Shown here piece after piece: positions 1-7,419 of a DNA stretch of 9,504 nucleotides. The notes beneath the pieces are model-generated. The model did not search any database. It saw only the letters and a list, made by a program, of their open reading frames with translations, and was not told where the DNA came from. The stretch is from Magnetococcales bacterium. GTDB taxonomy: Bacteria > Pseudomonadota > Magnetococcia > Magnetococcales > Magnetaquicoccaceae. The stretch spans positions 1 through 9,504 of the forward strand of contig JADGCR010000076.1 of the NCBI GenBank assembly GCA_015228895.1. The letters are read 5' to 3'. The first letter of the stretch is position 1, and every line of letters starts with the position of its first letter. Position numbers and translations under genes: made by a program.

Positions 1-80
1 CCTTCCGTCAGGAACCCCTGTTCGGCACCGTGGCCCAGCCCCTGCCGGGCTTCGAGGCGGGACAGGCCTTTCAGTTGTAA
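1..80 (+). CDS. 3' end of an unidentified upstream gene (partial)
   Basis: The frame whose codons begin at position 3 is open from the window edge and ends in TAA at 78-80. It encodes the last 25 residues of a protein ending in FEAGQAFQL. Almost every codon in this frame ends in G or C, matching the genes that follow, while one of the other two frames reads poorly and the other is simply the upstream extension of the lysC frame. The C-terminal tail has no motif I recognise, so no function is given. The stop lies 41 nt before the preferred lysC start, so the gene could be the preceding member of the same transcript. It is truncated by the window, not visibly broken. Confidence 0.5.
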   Translation, partial: FRQEPLFGTVAQPLPGFEAGQAFQL

Positions 81-121
81 TGCATCGTCAACTCAAAGCA
101 GCGCATGAGGATGGATTGACC

Positions 122-1366
122 GTGAGTCTGATCGTACAAAAATATGGTGGTACCTCCGTTGGCTCTCTGGAACGGATTCGCAACGTGGCGGCCAGGGCGG
201 TGCGCGCCCATCGGGCCGGCAGTCAGGTGGTGGTGACGGTTTCCGCCATGTCCGGCGAGACCAACCGTCTCGTGGCCCTGGTGGAGGAACTCTCCGGCGG
301 CAACTACAGCAAACGGGAATACGATGTGGTGGTGGCCACCGGGGAGCAGGTCTCCATCGGTCTGCTGGCCATCGCCATCGAGTCCCTGGGGGTGTCGGCC
401 CGTTCCTATCAGGGGTGGCAGGTGCGCTTCATCACCGACAGCGTCCACTCCAAGGCCCGCATCCAGGATGTGGAGGCGGAACGCATCCGGCAGGATCTGG
501 AGGCGGGACGCATCGTGGTGGTGGCCGGTTTCCAGGGTGTGGACGGGCAAGGCGCGGTGACCACCCTGGGACGGGGCGGTTCGGACACCTCGGCGGTGGC
601 GCTGGCGGCGGCTCTCAAGGCCGATTTCTGCGACATCTACACCGACGTGGACGGGGTTTACACCACCGATCCCCGTGTGGTGCCCAAGGCGCGCAAACTG
701 GAACGCATCTCCTACGAGGAGATGCTGGAAATGGCCTCCCTGGGGGCCAAGGTACTGCAAACCCGCTCGGTGGAACTGGCGAAAAAGTATTCAGTTCCGG
801 TGCGGGTGCTCTCCTCCCTGGAGGAAGGGTCTGGAACGCTGTTGACCGAAGAGGATGATATCATGGAACATGTCGTGGTTTCCGCAATTGCTTTCAACCG
901 GGATGAAGCCCAGATCACCGTACAGGGCGTGCCCGACAAACCGGGTGTGGCCGCGTTGATTTTCGGCACCTTGGCCGACGCCAACATCAACGTGGACATG
1001 ATCATTCAAAACATTTCCGCCAGCAGCGGGGATACGGATGTCACCTTCACCGTGGGCAAGGGGGATTACAGACAGGCCCTGGAGGTGTTGCGGGAACCCG
1101 TGAGCCGGATTGAAGCCAAAAACCTCTCCGGCAATCCGGACATCGCCAAGGTGTCGGTGGTCGGGGTGGGGATGCGTTCCCATTCCGGGGTCGCCCAGCG
1201 CATGTTCAAGGCCCTGAGCGCGGACGGCATCAATATCCGCATGATCTCCACCTCGGAGATCAAGATTTCCGTGGTCATCGACGAGAAATACATGGAACTG
1301 GCGGTCCGTTCCCTCCACGAGGCGTTCGAACTGGATAAGGATGCCGGAGATCGTGTCAGAGGCTGA
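122..1366 (+). CDS. lysC: Aspartokinase (aspartate kinase), LysC type
   Basis: Catalyses ATP-dependent phosphorylation of L-aspartate, the committed cytosolic step to lysine, threonine, methionine and diaminopimelate. The 414-residue product has the usual single-function length. The N-terminal amino-acid-kinase domain (about 1-240) shows KYGGTS at 7-12, ATGEQ at 72-76, GRGGSDTSA at 150-158 and YTDVDGVYTTDPR at 173-185. Two ACT domains follow (about 264-335 and 344-405), the usual site of feedback inhibition by lysine and/or threonine. I chose GTG at 122 because it gives the family-typical start MSLIVQKYGG and has AGGA at 108-111 upstream. An in-frame ATG at 80 would add 14 atypical residues and overlap the preceding stop. 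The 3' end overlaps cimA by 26 nt. A strong internal start at 863 suggests a second product. Confidence 0.96.
   Translation: MSLIVQKYGGTSVGSLERIRNVAARAVRAHRAGSQVVVTVSAMSGETNRLVALVEELSGGNYSKREYDVVVATGEQVSIGLLAIAIESLGVSARSYQGWQVRFITDSVHSKARIQDVEAERIRQDLEAGRIVVVAGFQGVDGQGAVTTLGRGGSDTSAVALAAALKADFCDIYTDVDGVYTTDPRVVPKARKLERISYEEMLEMASLGAKVLQTRSVELAKKYSVPVRVLSSLEEGSGTLLTEEDDIMEHVVVSAIAFNRDEAQITVQGVPDKPGVAALIFGTLADANINVDMIIQNISASSGDTDVTFTVGKGDYRQALEVLREPVSRIEAKNLSGNPDIAKVSVVGVGMRSHSGVAQRMFKALSADGINIRMISTSEIKISVVIDEKYMELAVRSLHEAFELDKDAGDRVRG
851..855 (+). promoter_or_regulatory. Internal ribosome binding site in lysC (GAGGA)
   Basis: GAGGA lies 7 nt before the in-frame ATG at 863, a near-ideal Shine-Dalgarno arrangement and better than the ones seen at the lysC and cimA starts. 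It decides the proposed beta-subunit start. Confidence 0.5.
863..1366 (+). CDS. Candidate aspartokinase beta (regulatory) subunit from an internal start in lysC
   Basis: An ATG at 863, in frame with lysC (codon 248 of the 414-residue form), is preceded by AAGAGGA with a 7-nt spacer after GAGGA (851-855). It would yield 167 residues starting MEHVVVSAIAF and holding just the two ACT domains. Known family precedent: some aspartokinases, such as those of Bacillus subtilis and Corynebacterium glutamicum, are alpha2beta2 enzymes whose beta subunit is translated from an internal start in the same gene and frame at this same domain boundary. That this happens here is inference. The start motif could be fortuitous, since the alpha chain needs codons for an acidic linker (TEEDD) that reads as a purine-rich stretch. 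Confidence 0.5.
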   Translation: MEHVVVSAIAFNRDEAQITVQGVPDKPGVAALIFGTLADANINVDMIIQNISASSGDTDVTFTVGKGDYRQALEVLREPVSRIEAKNLSGNPDIAKVSVVGVGMRSHSGVAQRMFKALSADGINIRMISTSEIKISVVIDEKYMELAVRSLHEAFELDKDAGDRVRG

Positions 1367-3011
1367 AACCACCAAAGCCGGCAAAAACCGCGACCCGAAC
1401 CCTGTCAAGCAACCCAACGTGGTGGTCTACGACACCACGTTGCGGGACGGATCTCAAAGCGAGGCGGTGCAGTTCTCCCTGGAGGACAAGCTGCGCATCG
1501 CCCGCCGCCTGGATCTGCTGGGGGTGGATTTCATCGAGGGGGGATGGCCGGGAGCCAATCCCAAGGATCAGGCGTTTTTCACCCGCTGCAAGGAACTGAA
1601 GCTGGAAAACAGCCGTCTGGTGGCCTTCGGCTCCACCCGCCGGGCGCGGGTGCCGGCGGAACAGGATGAGGTGCTGCACAATCTTCTGCAGGCCGAAACC
1701 CCGGTGATCACCATTTTCGGCAAAACCTGGACCCTGCACGTCACCCGCGCCCTGGGGATCAGTCTGCAAGAGAATCTCGACCTGGTATTCGATTCCATTC
1801 GCTATCTCAAGGCGCGGACCGACTGCGTCTTCTTTGACGCGGAACACTTCTTCGACGGTTTCAAGGCCGATCCCGACTACGCCGTCAAGGTTCTGGCCGC
1901 CGCCCGTGACGCCGGGGCCAACGGCTTGATCCTGTGCGACACCAACGGCGGCGCGTTGCCGGCGGAAGTGGGACGCATCGTGCGCCAGGTGGCCCTGCCA
2001 GGGAGCCTGCTGGGCATCCATTGCCACAACGACGGGGGGGTGGCGGTGGCCAACACCCTGGCGGCGGTGGAGGCCGGAGCGCTCCATGTCCAGGGCACCG
2101 TCAACGGCCTGGGAGAGCGGTGCGGCAACGGGGATCTGACCTCGATCCTCCCCAACCTGATGCTCAAGATGGGGCGCGGCACCCGCATGGGCACCGAAGG
2201 TCTGGCCAATCTGACCGGGGTGAGCCGGTTTGTGGACGAGATGTGCAACCGCTCTCCACAAAAAAACCAGCCGTTCGTGGGCGCCTCCGCCTTTGCCCAC
2301 AAGGGGGGGGTGCACGTCTCCGCCGTCCTCAAGGACCCCGCCACTTACGAGCATATCGACCCCCACAAGGTGGGCGCGGAGCGGCGCATCCTGGTCTCCG
2401 AACAGGCCGGGGTGAGCAATCTGGTCTCCAAACTCCACGACTTCGGTGGTGTCGGGGTGATGGCGGACGATCCACGCTTAAAGGATCTCCTGAAAGAAAT
2501 CAAGGAACTGGCATATCGCGGCTACCAGTTCGAGGCGGCGGAAGCCTCCTTCGAACTTCGGGTGCGCCGCGCGTTGGGAACCCTGCCGGAGTATTTCAGA
2601 CTGGTGGGGTATCGGGGCATCGACGACCGGCGCATGCTGGACGGCGGCGCGGAAATGATGGAAAACGATGTGGCGGTCAAGCTGATGGTGGGGGGACGAC
2701 TGGTGCATCATGTGGGTGGCGGGAGCGGTCCGGTGGATGCCTTGTACGCGGTTCTGCATCGCGCCCTGGAGTGGTATTATCCTTCCATCCACACGGTCAA
2801 GCTGGTGGATTACAAGGTGCGGATTCTCAATGGTTCTGCGGGGGGTTCCGGGACCGGAGCCAAGGTGCGCGTCCTGATCGAGTGGCAGGACGACGTGCGC
2901 ACCTGGGGGACGGTGGGGGTGTCCACGGACATTCTCGCCGCATCGTACGACGCCATGGTGGACGCATTGATTTTCAAGCTTTACAAGGATGGGGCGATCC
3001 CTGCCGCTTGA
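1341..3011 (+). CDS. cimA: (R)-citramalate synthase, CimA family
   Basis: Condenses pyruvate with acetyl-CoA to (R)-citramalate, opening the threonine-independent route to 2-oxobutyrate and isoleucine. The 556-residue protein has the HMGL/DRE-TIM barrel first: YDTTLRDGSQ at 30-39 (metal-binding D31, R35), GIHCHND at 225-231 (metal histidines 227 and 229) and GLGERCGNGD at 257-266. AHKGGVHVSA lies at 319-328. A LeuA-type dimerisation/allosteric domain follows (about 405-550). FIEGGWPGANPKD (64-76) is typical of the CimA branch, as opposed to LeuA (2-isopropylmalate synthase) or NifV (homocitrate synthase). The start is uncertain. ATG at 1341 has AAGG immediately before it with almost no spacer, and about 25 residues precede the conserved core; GTG at 1353 is an alternative. 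Overlap with lysC points to translational coupling and puts two amino-acid branch-point enzymes under one control. Confidence 0.93.
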   Translation: MPEIVSEAETTKAGKNRDPNPVKQPNVVVYDTTLRDGSQSEAVQFSLEDKLRIARRLDLLGVDFIEGGWPGANPKDQAFFTRCKELKLENSRLVAFGSTRRARVPAEQDEVLHNLLQAETPVITIFGKTWTLHVTRALGISLQENLDLVFDSIRYLKARTDCVFFDAEHFFDGFKADPDYAVKVLAAARDAGANGLILCDTNGGALPAEVGRIVRQVALPGSLLGIHCHNDGGVAVANTLAAVEAGALHVQGTVNGLGERCGNGDLTSILPNLMLKMGRGTRMGTEGLANLTGVSRFVDEMCNRSPQKNQPFVGASAFAHKGGVHVSAVLKDPATYEHIDPHKVGAERRILVSEQAGVSNLVSKLHDFGGVGVMADDPRLKDLLKEIKELAYRGYQFEAAEASFELRVRRALGTLPEYFRLVGYRGIDDRRMLDGGAEMMENDVAVKLMVGGRLVHHVGGGSGPVDALYAVLHRALEWYYPSIHTVKLVDYKVRILNGSAGGSGTGAKVRVLIEWQDDVRTWGTVGVSTDILAASYDAMVDALIFKLYKDGAIPAA

Positions 3012-3025
3012 ATCAAGGGTGTTAA

Positions 3026-3388
<363 letters not shown>

Positions 3389-3430
3389 CGGTTTGGTCGT
3401 CTCTCTGAGGGCCACCGACCCTCTCTGGGC

Positions 3431-4309
3431 ATGAAGGGGGGCAGGGAACTCGGCAGGCGGTTTTTACCTGGGGAGACCATTTTTCTTCAGGGTGACCCGG
3501 CGCGCACCATGTACGTCATCCAGCAGGGACGGGTGGAGATCGTCATGGAGTCCGAATTCGGACCGCGCCACCTGAACACCCTGAACGAAGGGGAGATCTT
3601 CGGGGAGATCTCCCTGTTCGCCAACAAGGCGCGCATTGCCACGGCCCGCGCCGTGACCGACGTGCGCGCACTGCAATTGGATGAAAAGACCTTCCTGAAC
3701 CGACTGCACCAGGACCCCTCCCTGGCCTACCGTCTGATACGCAAGTTGGCGCAGCGCATCTACGAGCAGGATCACGAACTGATGCGGGATCACGCCACGG
3801 CGGTGGAGAGTTGTCCCATCAGCGGCTTTTCCAGTTACATCGACCTGGCGACCTTTCTGGACGGTGAGGTGAAACGGGCCAGAAGGTTGAAGCAGACCAT
3901 GGCCTTCGCCCTGCTGGACATCGACGACTTCGAGGCGGTCACCGAACGGTTTGGCCAGGAGGCCGGAGAGCGGGTCTTGCAGCAACTGGCGCTGCTGCTG
4001 AGGGAACATCTGCGGCGCACCGACGTGGCGGGGCGTTTCGGTCGCAGCCGGTTCGGCCTGTTGCTGTATGAAACCGACGGCTCCGCGGCGGTCCTGGTGA
4101 GCGAAAAGGTGCGCCTTGCCTTCAGCGAACTCCGTTTCACGGCGGGGGAGGAGCGTTTCCGCTGCACACTGGCGTGCGGCGTGGCGATCTTTCCCGAGCA
4201 CAACCGCTCCCTCACCCTGAACCAGGCCACCTACAGGGCGCTGCTGCGGGCCAAGGCGTATACCAATTGTGTGATTCTGGCGGAGCCTGGCACAGGGAGC
4301 TCCTCTTGA
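3431..4309 (+). CDS. Cyclic-nucleotide-binding domain fused to a degenerate GGDEF domain
   Basis: A 292-residue soluble protein with no signal peptide or membrane segment. Residues about 8-120 form a Crp-like cyclic-nucleotide-binding fold; GEIFGEISLFANKARIATA (54-72) is the phosphate-binding cassette, with Glu59 and Arg68 in the expected places. There is no helix-turn-helix, so it is not a Crp-type transcription factor. Residues about 128-285 are a GGDEF fold: LLDIDDF (161-167) keeps the first metal Asp region, but the signature is GRSRF (204-208) and the usual FKxIND segment reads FEAVTE. Diguanylate cyclase activity is therefore unlikely. The product-binding I-site RxxD is intact (R195-D198, five residues before the signature), so it may be a c-di-GMP receptor. 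The start has a poor ribosome binding site but no better candidate. The oxidoreductase gene follows 16 nt later. Confidence 0.88.
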   Translation: MKGGRELGRRFLPGETIFLQGDPARTMYVIQQGRVEIVMESEFGPRHLNTLNEGEIFGEISLFANKARIATARAVTDVRALQLDEKTFLNRLHQDPSLAYRLIRKLAQRIYEQDHELMRDHATAVESCPISGFSSYIDLATFLDGEVKRARRLKQTMAFALLDIDDFEAVTERFGQEAGERVLQQLALLLREHLRRTDVAGRFGRSRFGLLLYETDGSAAVLVSEKVRLAFSELRFTAGEERFRCTLACGVAIFPEHNRSLTLNQATYRALLRAKAYTNCVILAEPGTGSSS

Positions 4310-4325
4310 ACCCGGGGTCGGATGG

Positions 4326-5696
4326 ATGAAACTTGAGAGTCAGGCGCGGGTGGCCGTGATCGGCGGAGGACCGGCTGGTTCTTTGGCGGCGTACTTCCTG
4401 CTGGAGTTGTCCGCCCGCGTCGGCATGCAGCTGCAGGTGGATCTCTACGAGTCCAGGGATTTCACCCGGCATGGTCCCGCTGGATGCAACATGTGCGCCG
4501 GGGTGGTCTCCGAATCCCTGGTGCAGACCCTGGCCGCCGAGGGGATCAACCTCCCCCCCCTGGTGGTGCAGCGGGGGATCGAATCCTATGTGCTGCACAC
4601 CAGCGGATTGCCGGAACTCGTCATCGACACCCCGGCCGACGAGATGCGCATCGCCACGGTGTATCGCGGATCGGGTCCCCGCGCTCCGGAGGGGGAGGAG
4701 AACAACTGGATCAGCTTCGATGGCTTCCTGCTGGACGAGGCGCGCAAGAAGGGTGCCCGGATCCTGCAAAACCGGGTGGTGGAACTGGCCTTCGCCGGGG
4801 ATGGCCGGCCCCAGGTGGCCAGCCGCAAGGGGGAGTACGCCACCTATGACCTGCTGATCGGCGCGGTGGGGGTGAACACAAGCGGCCTGAAACTGTTCGA
4901 GGCACTGGACATCCAGTTCCAGCCTCCCCCGGTCACTCGTGGCTTCGTGTCGGAAATCCATCTGGGCGTGGACACGGTGCAGCGCTATCTGGGCAACTCC
5001 ATGCACATTTTCCTGCTGGACATTCCCCGTCTCAAGTTCGCGGCGGTGATCCCCAAGGTGGAGTACGCCACGGTCTGCCTGCTGGGGGAGGACATCGACA
5101 AGGAACTGGCGGAACGGTTCATGGCCGCGCCGGAATTGAAAGGGTGCTTCCCCCCGGACATGGAGTGGCGGTATGGCGAGAAGTGTCAGCAGGAGGTCGG
5201 GCAGGCGTGTCATTGCGGCCCCCGCCTGAACGTTGGCGCCTCCTTGCACCCCTATGGGGACCGGGTGGTCCTGGTGGGGGACGCGGCGGTCTCCCGGCTC
5301 TACAAGGACGGCATCGGCGCGGCCTACATCACGGCCAAGGCGAGTGTGGTGACCGCCCTTTTCTTCGGACTTTCCGCCAACGACTTTCAAAGACACTACA
5401 TGCCGGTGGTGAAGCGGATCGCCCAGGACAATCTCATCGGCAAGGTGATTTTCGTCATCACGGTCTTTTATCAGAAACTGTTTTTCCTGCGACGGGGCAT
5501 GGTGTACATGGTGAACCGGGAGGCCCGCATGGCGGGGGAGGAGCGCGCCATGAGCCGGGTGTTGTGGGATACCTTCACCGGCAGCGCGACCTATCTGGAT
5601 ATCTTTGTCCGCTCCATGCACCCCGGATTTCTTCTGCGTCTGATCGTCTCCACAGTGGCCTCTTTCTGGAACCTTGGGACCAGGGAACATGATTGA
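4326..5696 (+). CDS. FAD-dependent oxidoreductase, geranylgeranyl-reductase-like
   Basis: A 456-residue flavoprotein of the p-hydroxybenzoate-hydroxylase/geranylgeranyl reductase superfamily. VIGGGPAG (11-18) is the N-terminal dinucleotide-binding motif, followed by an acidic end of the second strand (DLYES, 39-43). GCNMCAGV (53-60) resembles the conserved cysteine segment of geranylgeranyl reductases. VVLVGDAAV (314-322) is the GD motif that contacts the FAD ribityl chain. The C-terminal third has hydrophobic stretches, about 370-388 and 435-450, that could dock on a membrane or bind a lipid. Seven cysteines include CxxC (54-57) and CxC (295-297). The substrate is unknown: reduction of an isoprenoid or other lipid double bond is the family precedent, but other FAD chemistry is possible. 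The ATG at 4326 has GGGG at 4314-4317. The gene lies tightly between two c-di-GMP-related genes and overlaps the next by 8 nt. Confidence 0.85.
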   Translation: MKLESQARVAVIGGGPAGSLAAYFLLELSARVGMQLQVDLYESRDFTRHGPAGCNMCAGVVSESLVQTLAAEGINLPPLVVQRGIESYVLHTSGLPELVIDTPADEMRIATVYRGSGPRAPEGEENNWISFDGFLLDEARKKGARILQNRVVELAFAGDGRPQVASRKGEYATYDLLIGAVGVNTSGLKLFEALDIQFQPPPVTRGFVSEIHLGVDTVQRYLGNSMHIFLLDIPRLKFAAVIPKVEYATVCLLGEDIDKELAERFMAAPELKGCFPPDMEWRYGEKCQQEVGQACHCGPRLNVGASLHPYGDRVVLVGDAAVSRLYKDGIGAAYITAKASVVTALFFGLSANDFQRHYMPVVKRIAQDNLIGKVIFVITVFYQKLFFLRRGMVYMVNREARMAGEERAMSRVLWDTFTGSATYLDIFVRSMHPGFLLRLIVSTVASFWNLGTREHD

Positions 5697-7419
5697 CCCT
5701 TCCATCGACGCCCAGTTCCTCAAGATCCTCCTGGAAAACAGCGGGGAGAGCGTGGCCCTGATCGACCACAAGGGCGTGATCGTGCGCGTCAACAGCGCCT
5801 TTTCCCTGCTGACGGGACTCCAGAACCGGGAGGTGCGGGGACGGCACATCCTGCGTTTCCTGCGCGCCGCCGATCAAAGCGCCCAGGTGGGGGAGATGGT
5901 GGACTCACTGTGGCAGCAGGGCAACTGGATGGGGTCCCTGCTGGTGCCGGACAAACAGGGCGAACCACTGCCGACCCTGGTGAAAGTCACGGCCATTCTG
6001 CCGACCCGGGGTCCGGTGCGGCGGTACGTGGCCCAATTGAGCCGTCAGCCGGGGGTCCACGCCCTGGCGGAGCCTGGCGTGGGATCGGAAAACGACACCT
6101 CCTGGGATCCCCTGACCTCTCTGCCCAACCGGGCGCTGTTCAAGGACCGCCTGCGCCAGACCCTCTCCCAGGCCGCCCGTCGTCAGTTCGCCGTGGGGCT
6201 GATCTTTCTGGATCTGGACAATTTCTCGCTCCTCAACGACTCCCTGGGACGCTCCTGGGGGGATCAGGCGTTGCGCGTCGTGGCGCAAAGACTGTCCAAA
6301 TGCCTGCGCACCAGTGACAGCGTGGGACGGATCGGCCCGGATGAATTCGCCCTGCTGCTGGCGGATATCGACGATGTTTCCCTGGCGGTGCGCAACATCG
6401 GCGTGGTGGCGCGCAAGATCTACGAACTTCTGGATGAACCGGTGGTGCTGGCGCAGACCGAAATCCGCCTCTCCGCCGCAATCGGTATCACCCTGTTTCC
6501 CCAGGATGCCATATCCGCCGAATCCTTGTTGAAATGTGCGGAAACCGCACTGGACCACGCCCGTCGTCGTGGAAGAAACAATTATCAATTTTTTTCCTCG
6601 GAAATGGCTGAAACCGCCCGTCGCCGCTTTGCCTTGGAAAACAGTTTACGTTATGCTGTCGAACGCGAGCAATTGCAGCTTTTCTACCAGCCGCAGGTGG
6701 ACCTGAAAAGCGGCCTGGTGGTGGGCGCGGAGGCGTTGGCCCGCTGGTTCCACCCGGAACGGGGCATGATCTCCCCCATGGAGTTCATTCCCGTGGCCGA
6801 GGAGACGGGCCTGATCGTCCCGCTGGGGGAGTGGGTGTTGCGTACCGCCTGTCGGCAGCTCGCGGAATGGGGCCGCATGGGGTTGCCCCTCATTCGTGTG
6901 GGGGTGAATCTCTCCGCCTTGCAGTTTCAACGTCAGGATCTGGTGCAACTGGTGGAGTCCTGTCTCGCGGAAACGGGCATCGACCCCCGCTGCCTGGACC
7001 TGGAAATCACGGAAAGCGCCATCATGGAGGATGTCCAAAAAACAGTGGCTATACTGAATAAAATCAGCGCCTTGGGAGTGCGTCTCTCCATCGACGATTT
7101 TGGCACCGGCTACTCCTCCCTGAGCCAACTGCGACATTTTCCGTTCCAGACGCTCAAGATCGACCGTTCCTTCCTGCGGGGCATCGAAAACAACGCCGGG
7201 GATGCCGCCATCGTCAGCGCCATCATCGCCATGGCCCACAGCCTGAATCAGTCGGTGATCGTCGAAGGGTTGGAGACGGAAGCCCAACTGGCCATCATGC
7301 GGCGTCTGCGGTGCAACGAGATGCAGGGTTTCCTGTTCAGCGCCCCCACCTCCGCCGCTCAATTCACCGAGATGTTGCAACGGGGCAAATCCCTTGACTC
7401 CGATACGAGCGCCCCATGA
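5689..7419 (+). CDS. PAS-GGDEF-EAL protein, probable c-di-GMP phosphodiesterase
   Basis: A 576-residue cytoplasmic signalling protein. A PAS sensor (about 8-120; LIDHKGVIVRVNSAFSLLTG) is followed by a GGDEF domain (about 138-300) and an EAL domain (about 315-565). The GGDEF signature is GPDEF (216-220), with D175, N183 and D184 retained and RxxD I-site R207-D210 present; the Gly-to-Pro change probably weakens or abolishes cyclase activity. The EAL site looks complete: EAL at 348-350, N407, E439 (LEITES), D469-D470 (DDFGTGYSS), K490 (LKID), E526 (VEGLE) and Q546. It should hydrolyse c-di-GMP to pGpG, perhaps with GTP or c-di-GMP regulating it through the GGDEF domain. I chose ATG 5689, with GGGA at 5676-5679; an in-frame TTG at 5674 would add five residues. 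It overlaps the oxidoreductase gene by 8 nt and the nuclease gene by 4 nt. Confidence 0.93.
   Translation: MIDPSIDAQFLKILLENSGESVALIDHKGVIVRVNSAFSLLTGLQNREVRGRHILRFLRAADQSAQVGEMVDSLWQQGNWMGSLLVPDKQGEPLPTLVKVTAILPTRGPVRRYVAQLSRQPGVHALAEPGVGSENDTSWDPLTSLPNRALFKDRLRQTLSQAARRQFAVGLIFLDLDNFSLLNDSLGRSWGDQALRVVAQRLSKCLRTSDSVGRIGPDEFALLLADIDDVSLAVRNIGVVARKIYELLDEPVVLAQTEIRLSAAIGITLFPQDAISAESLLKCAETALDHARRRGRNNYQFFSSEMAETARRRFALENSLRYAVEREQLQLFYQPQVDLKSGLVVGAEALARWFHPERGMISPMEFIPVAEETGLIVPLGEWVLRTACRQLAEWGRMGLPLIRVGVNLSALQFQRQDLVQLVESCLAETGIDPRCLDLEITESAIMEDVQKTVAILNKISALGVRLSIDDFGTGYSSLSQLRHFPFQTLKIDRSFLRGIENNAGDAAIVSAIIAMAHSLNQSVIVEGLETEAQLAIMRRLRCNEMQGFLFSAPTSAAQFTEMLQRGKSLDSDTSAP

Noticed and set aside
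80..121. Upstream ATG at 80 as the lysC start
   Set aside because: It adds 14 residues unlike the family, overlaps the previous stop codon, and has a poorer ribosome binding site than GTG 122.
1356..2438. A 360-codon minus-strand open frame opposite cimA
   Set aside because: Antisense shadow of a highly conserved enzyme; no motif and biased composition.
1934..3025. A 363-codon plus-strand frame overlapping cimA
   Set aside because: Out-of-frame shadow with Gly/Arg/Pro-rich low-complexity translation.
3395..3423. Possible hairpin after glnB: GAGGG (3407-3411) with CCCTC (3419-3423), or GGTCG (3395-3399) with CGACC (3416-3420)
   Set aside because: Only 5-bp mutually exclusive stems, with no U-run, so not a convincing terminator or attenuator.
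3431..4309. Reading the cyclic-nucleotide gene as a Crp/Fnr transcription factor
   Set aside because: The region after the nucleotide domain is a GGDEF fold, not a helix-turn-helix.
4212..5849. A 545-codon minus-strand open frame opposite the flavoprotein gene
   Set aside because: It mirrors a gene with clear FAD motifs; its translation is rich in His, Gly, Gln and Arg with no recognisable domain, as expected of antisense frames in GC-rich DNA.
4277..6078. A 15-bp identical sequence at 4277-4291 and 6064-6078 (CTGGCGGAGCCTGGC)
   Set aside because: Both copies encode LAEPG in unrelated linker or tail positions; a single short GC-rich match is compatible with chance and shows no wider duplication.
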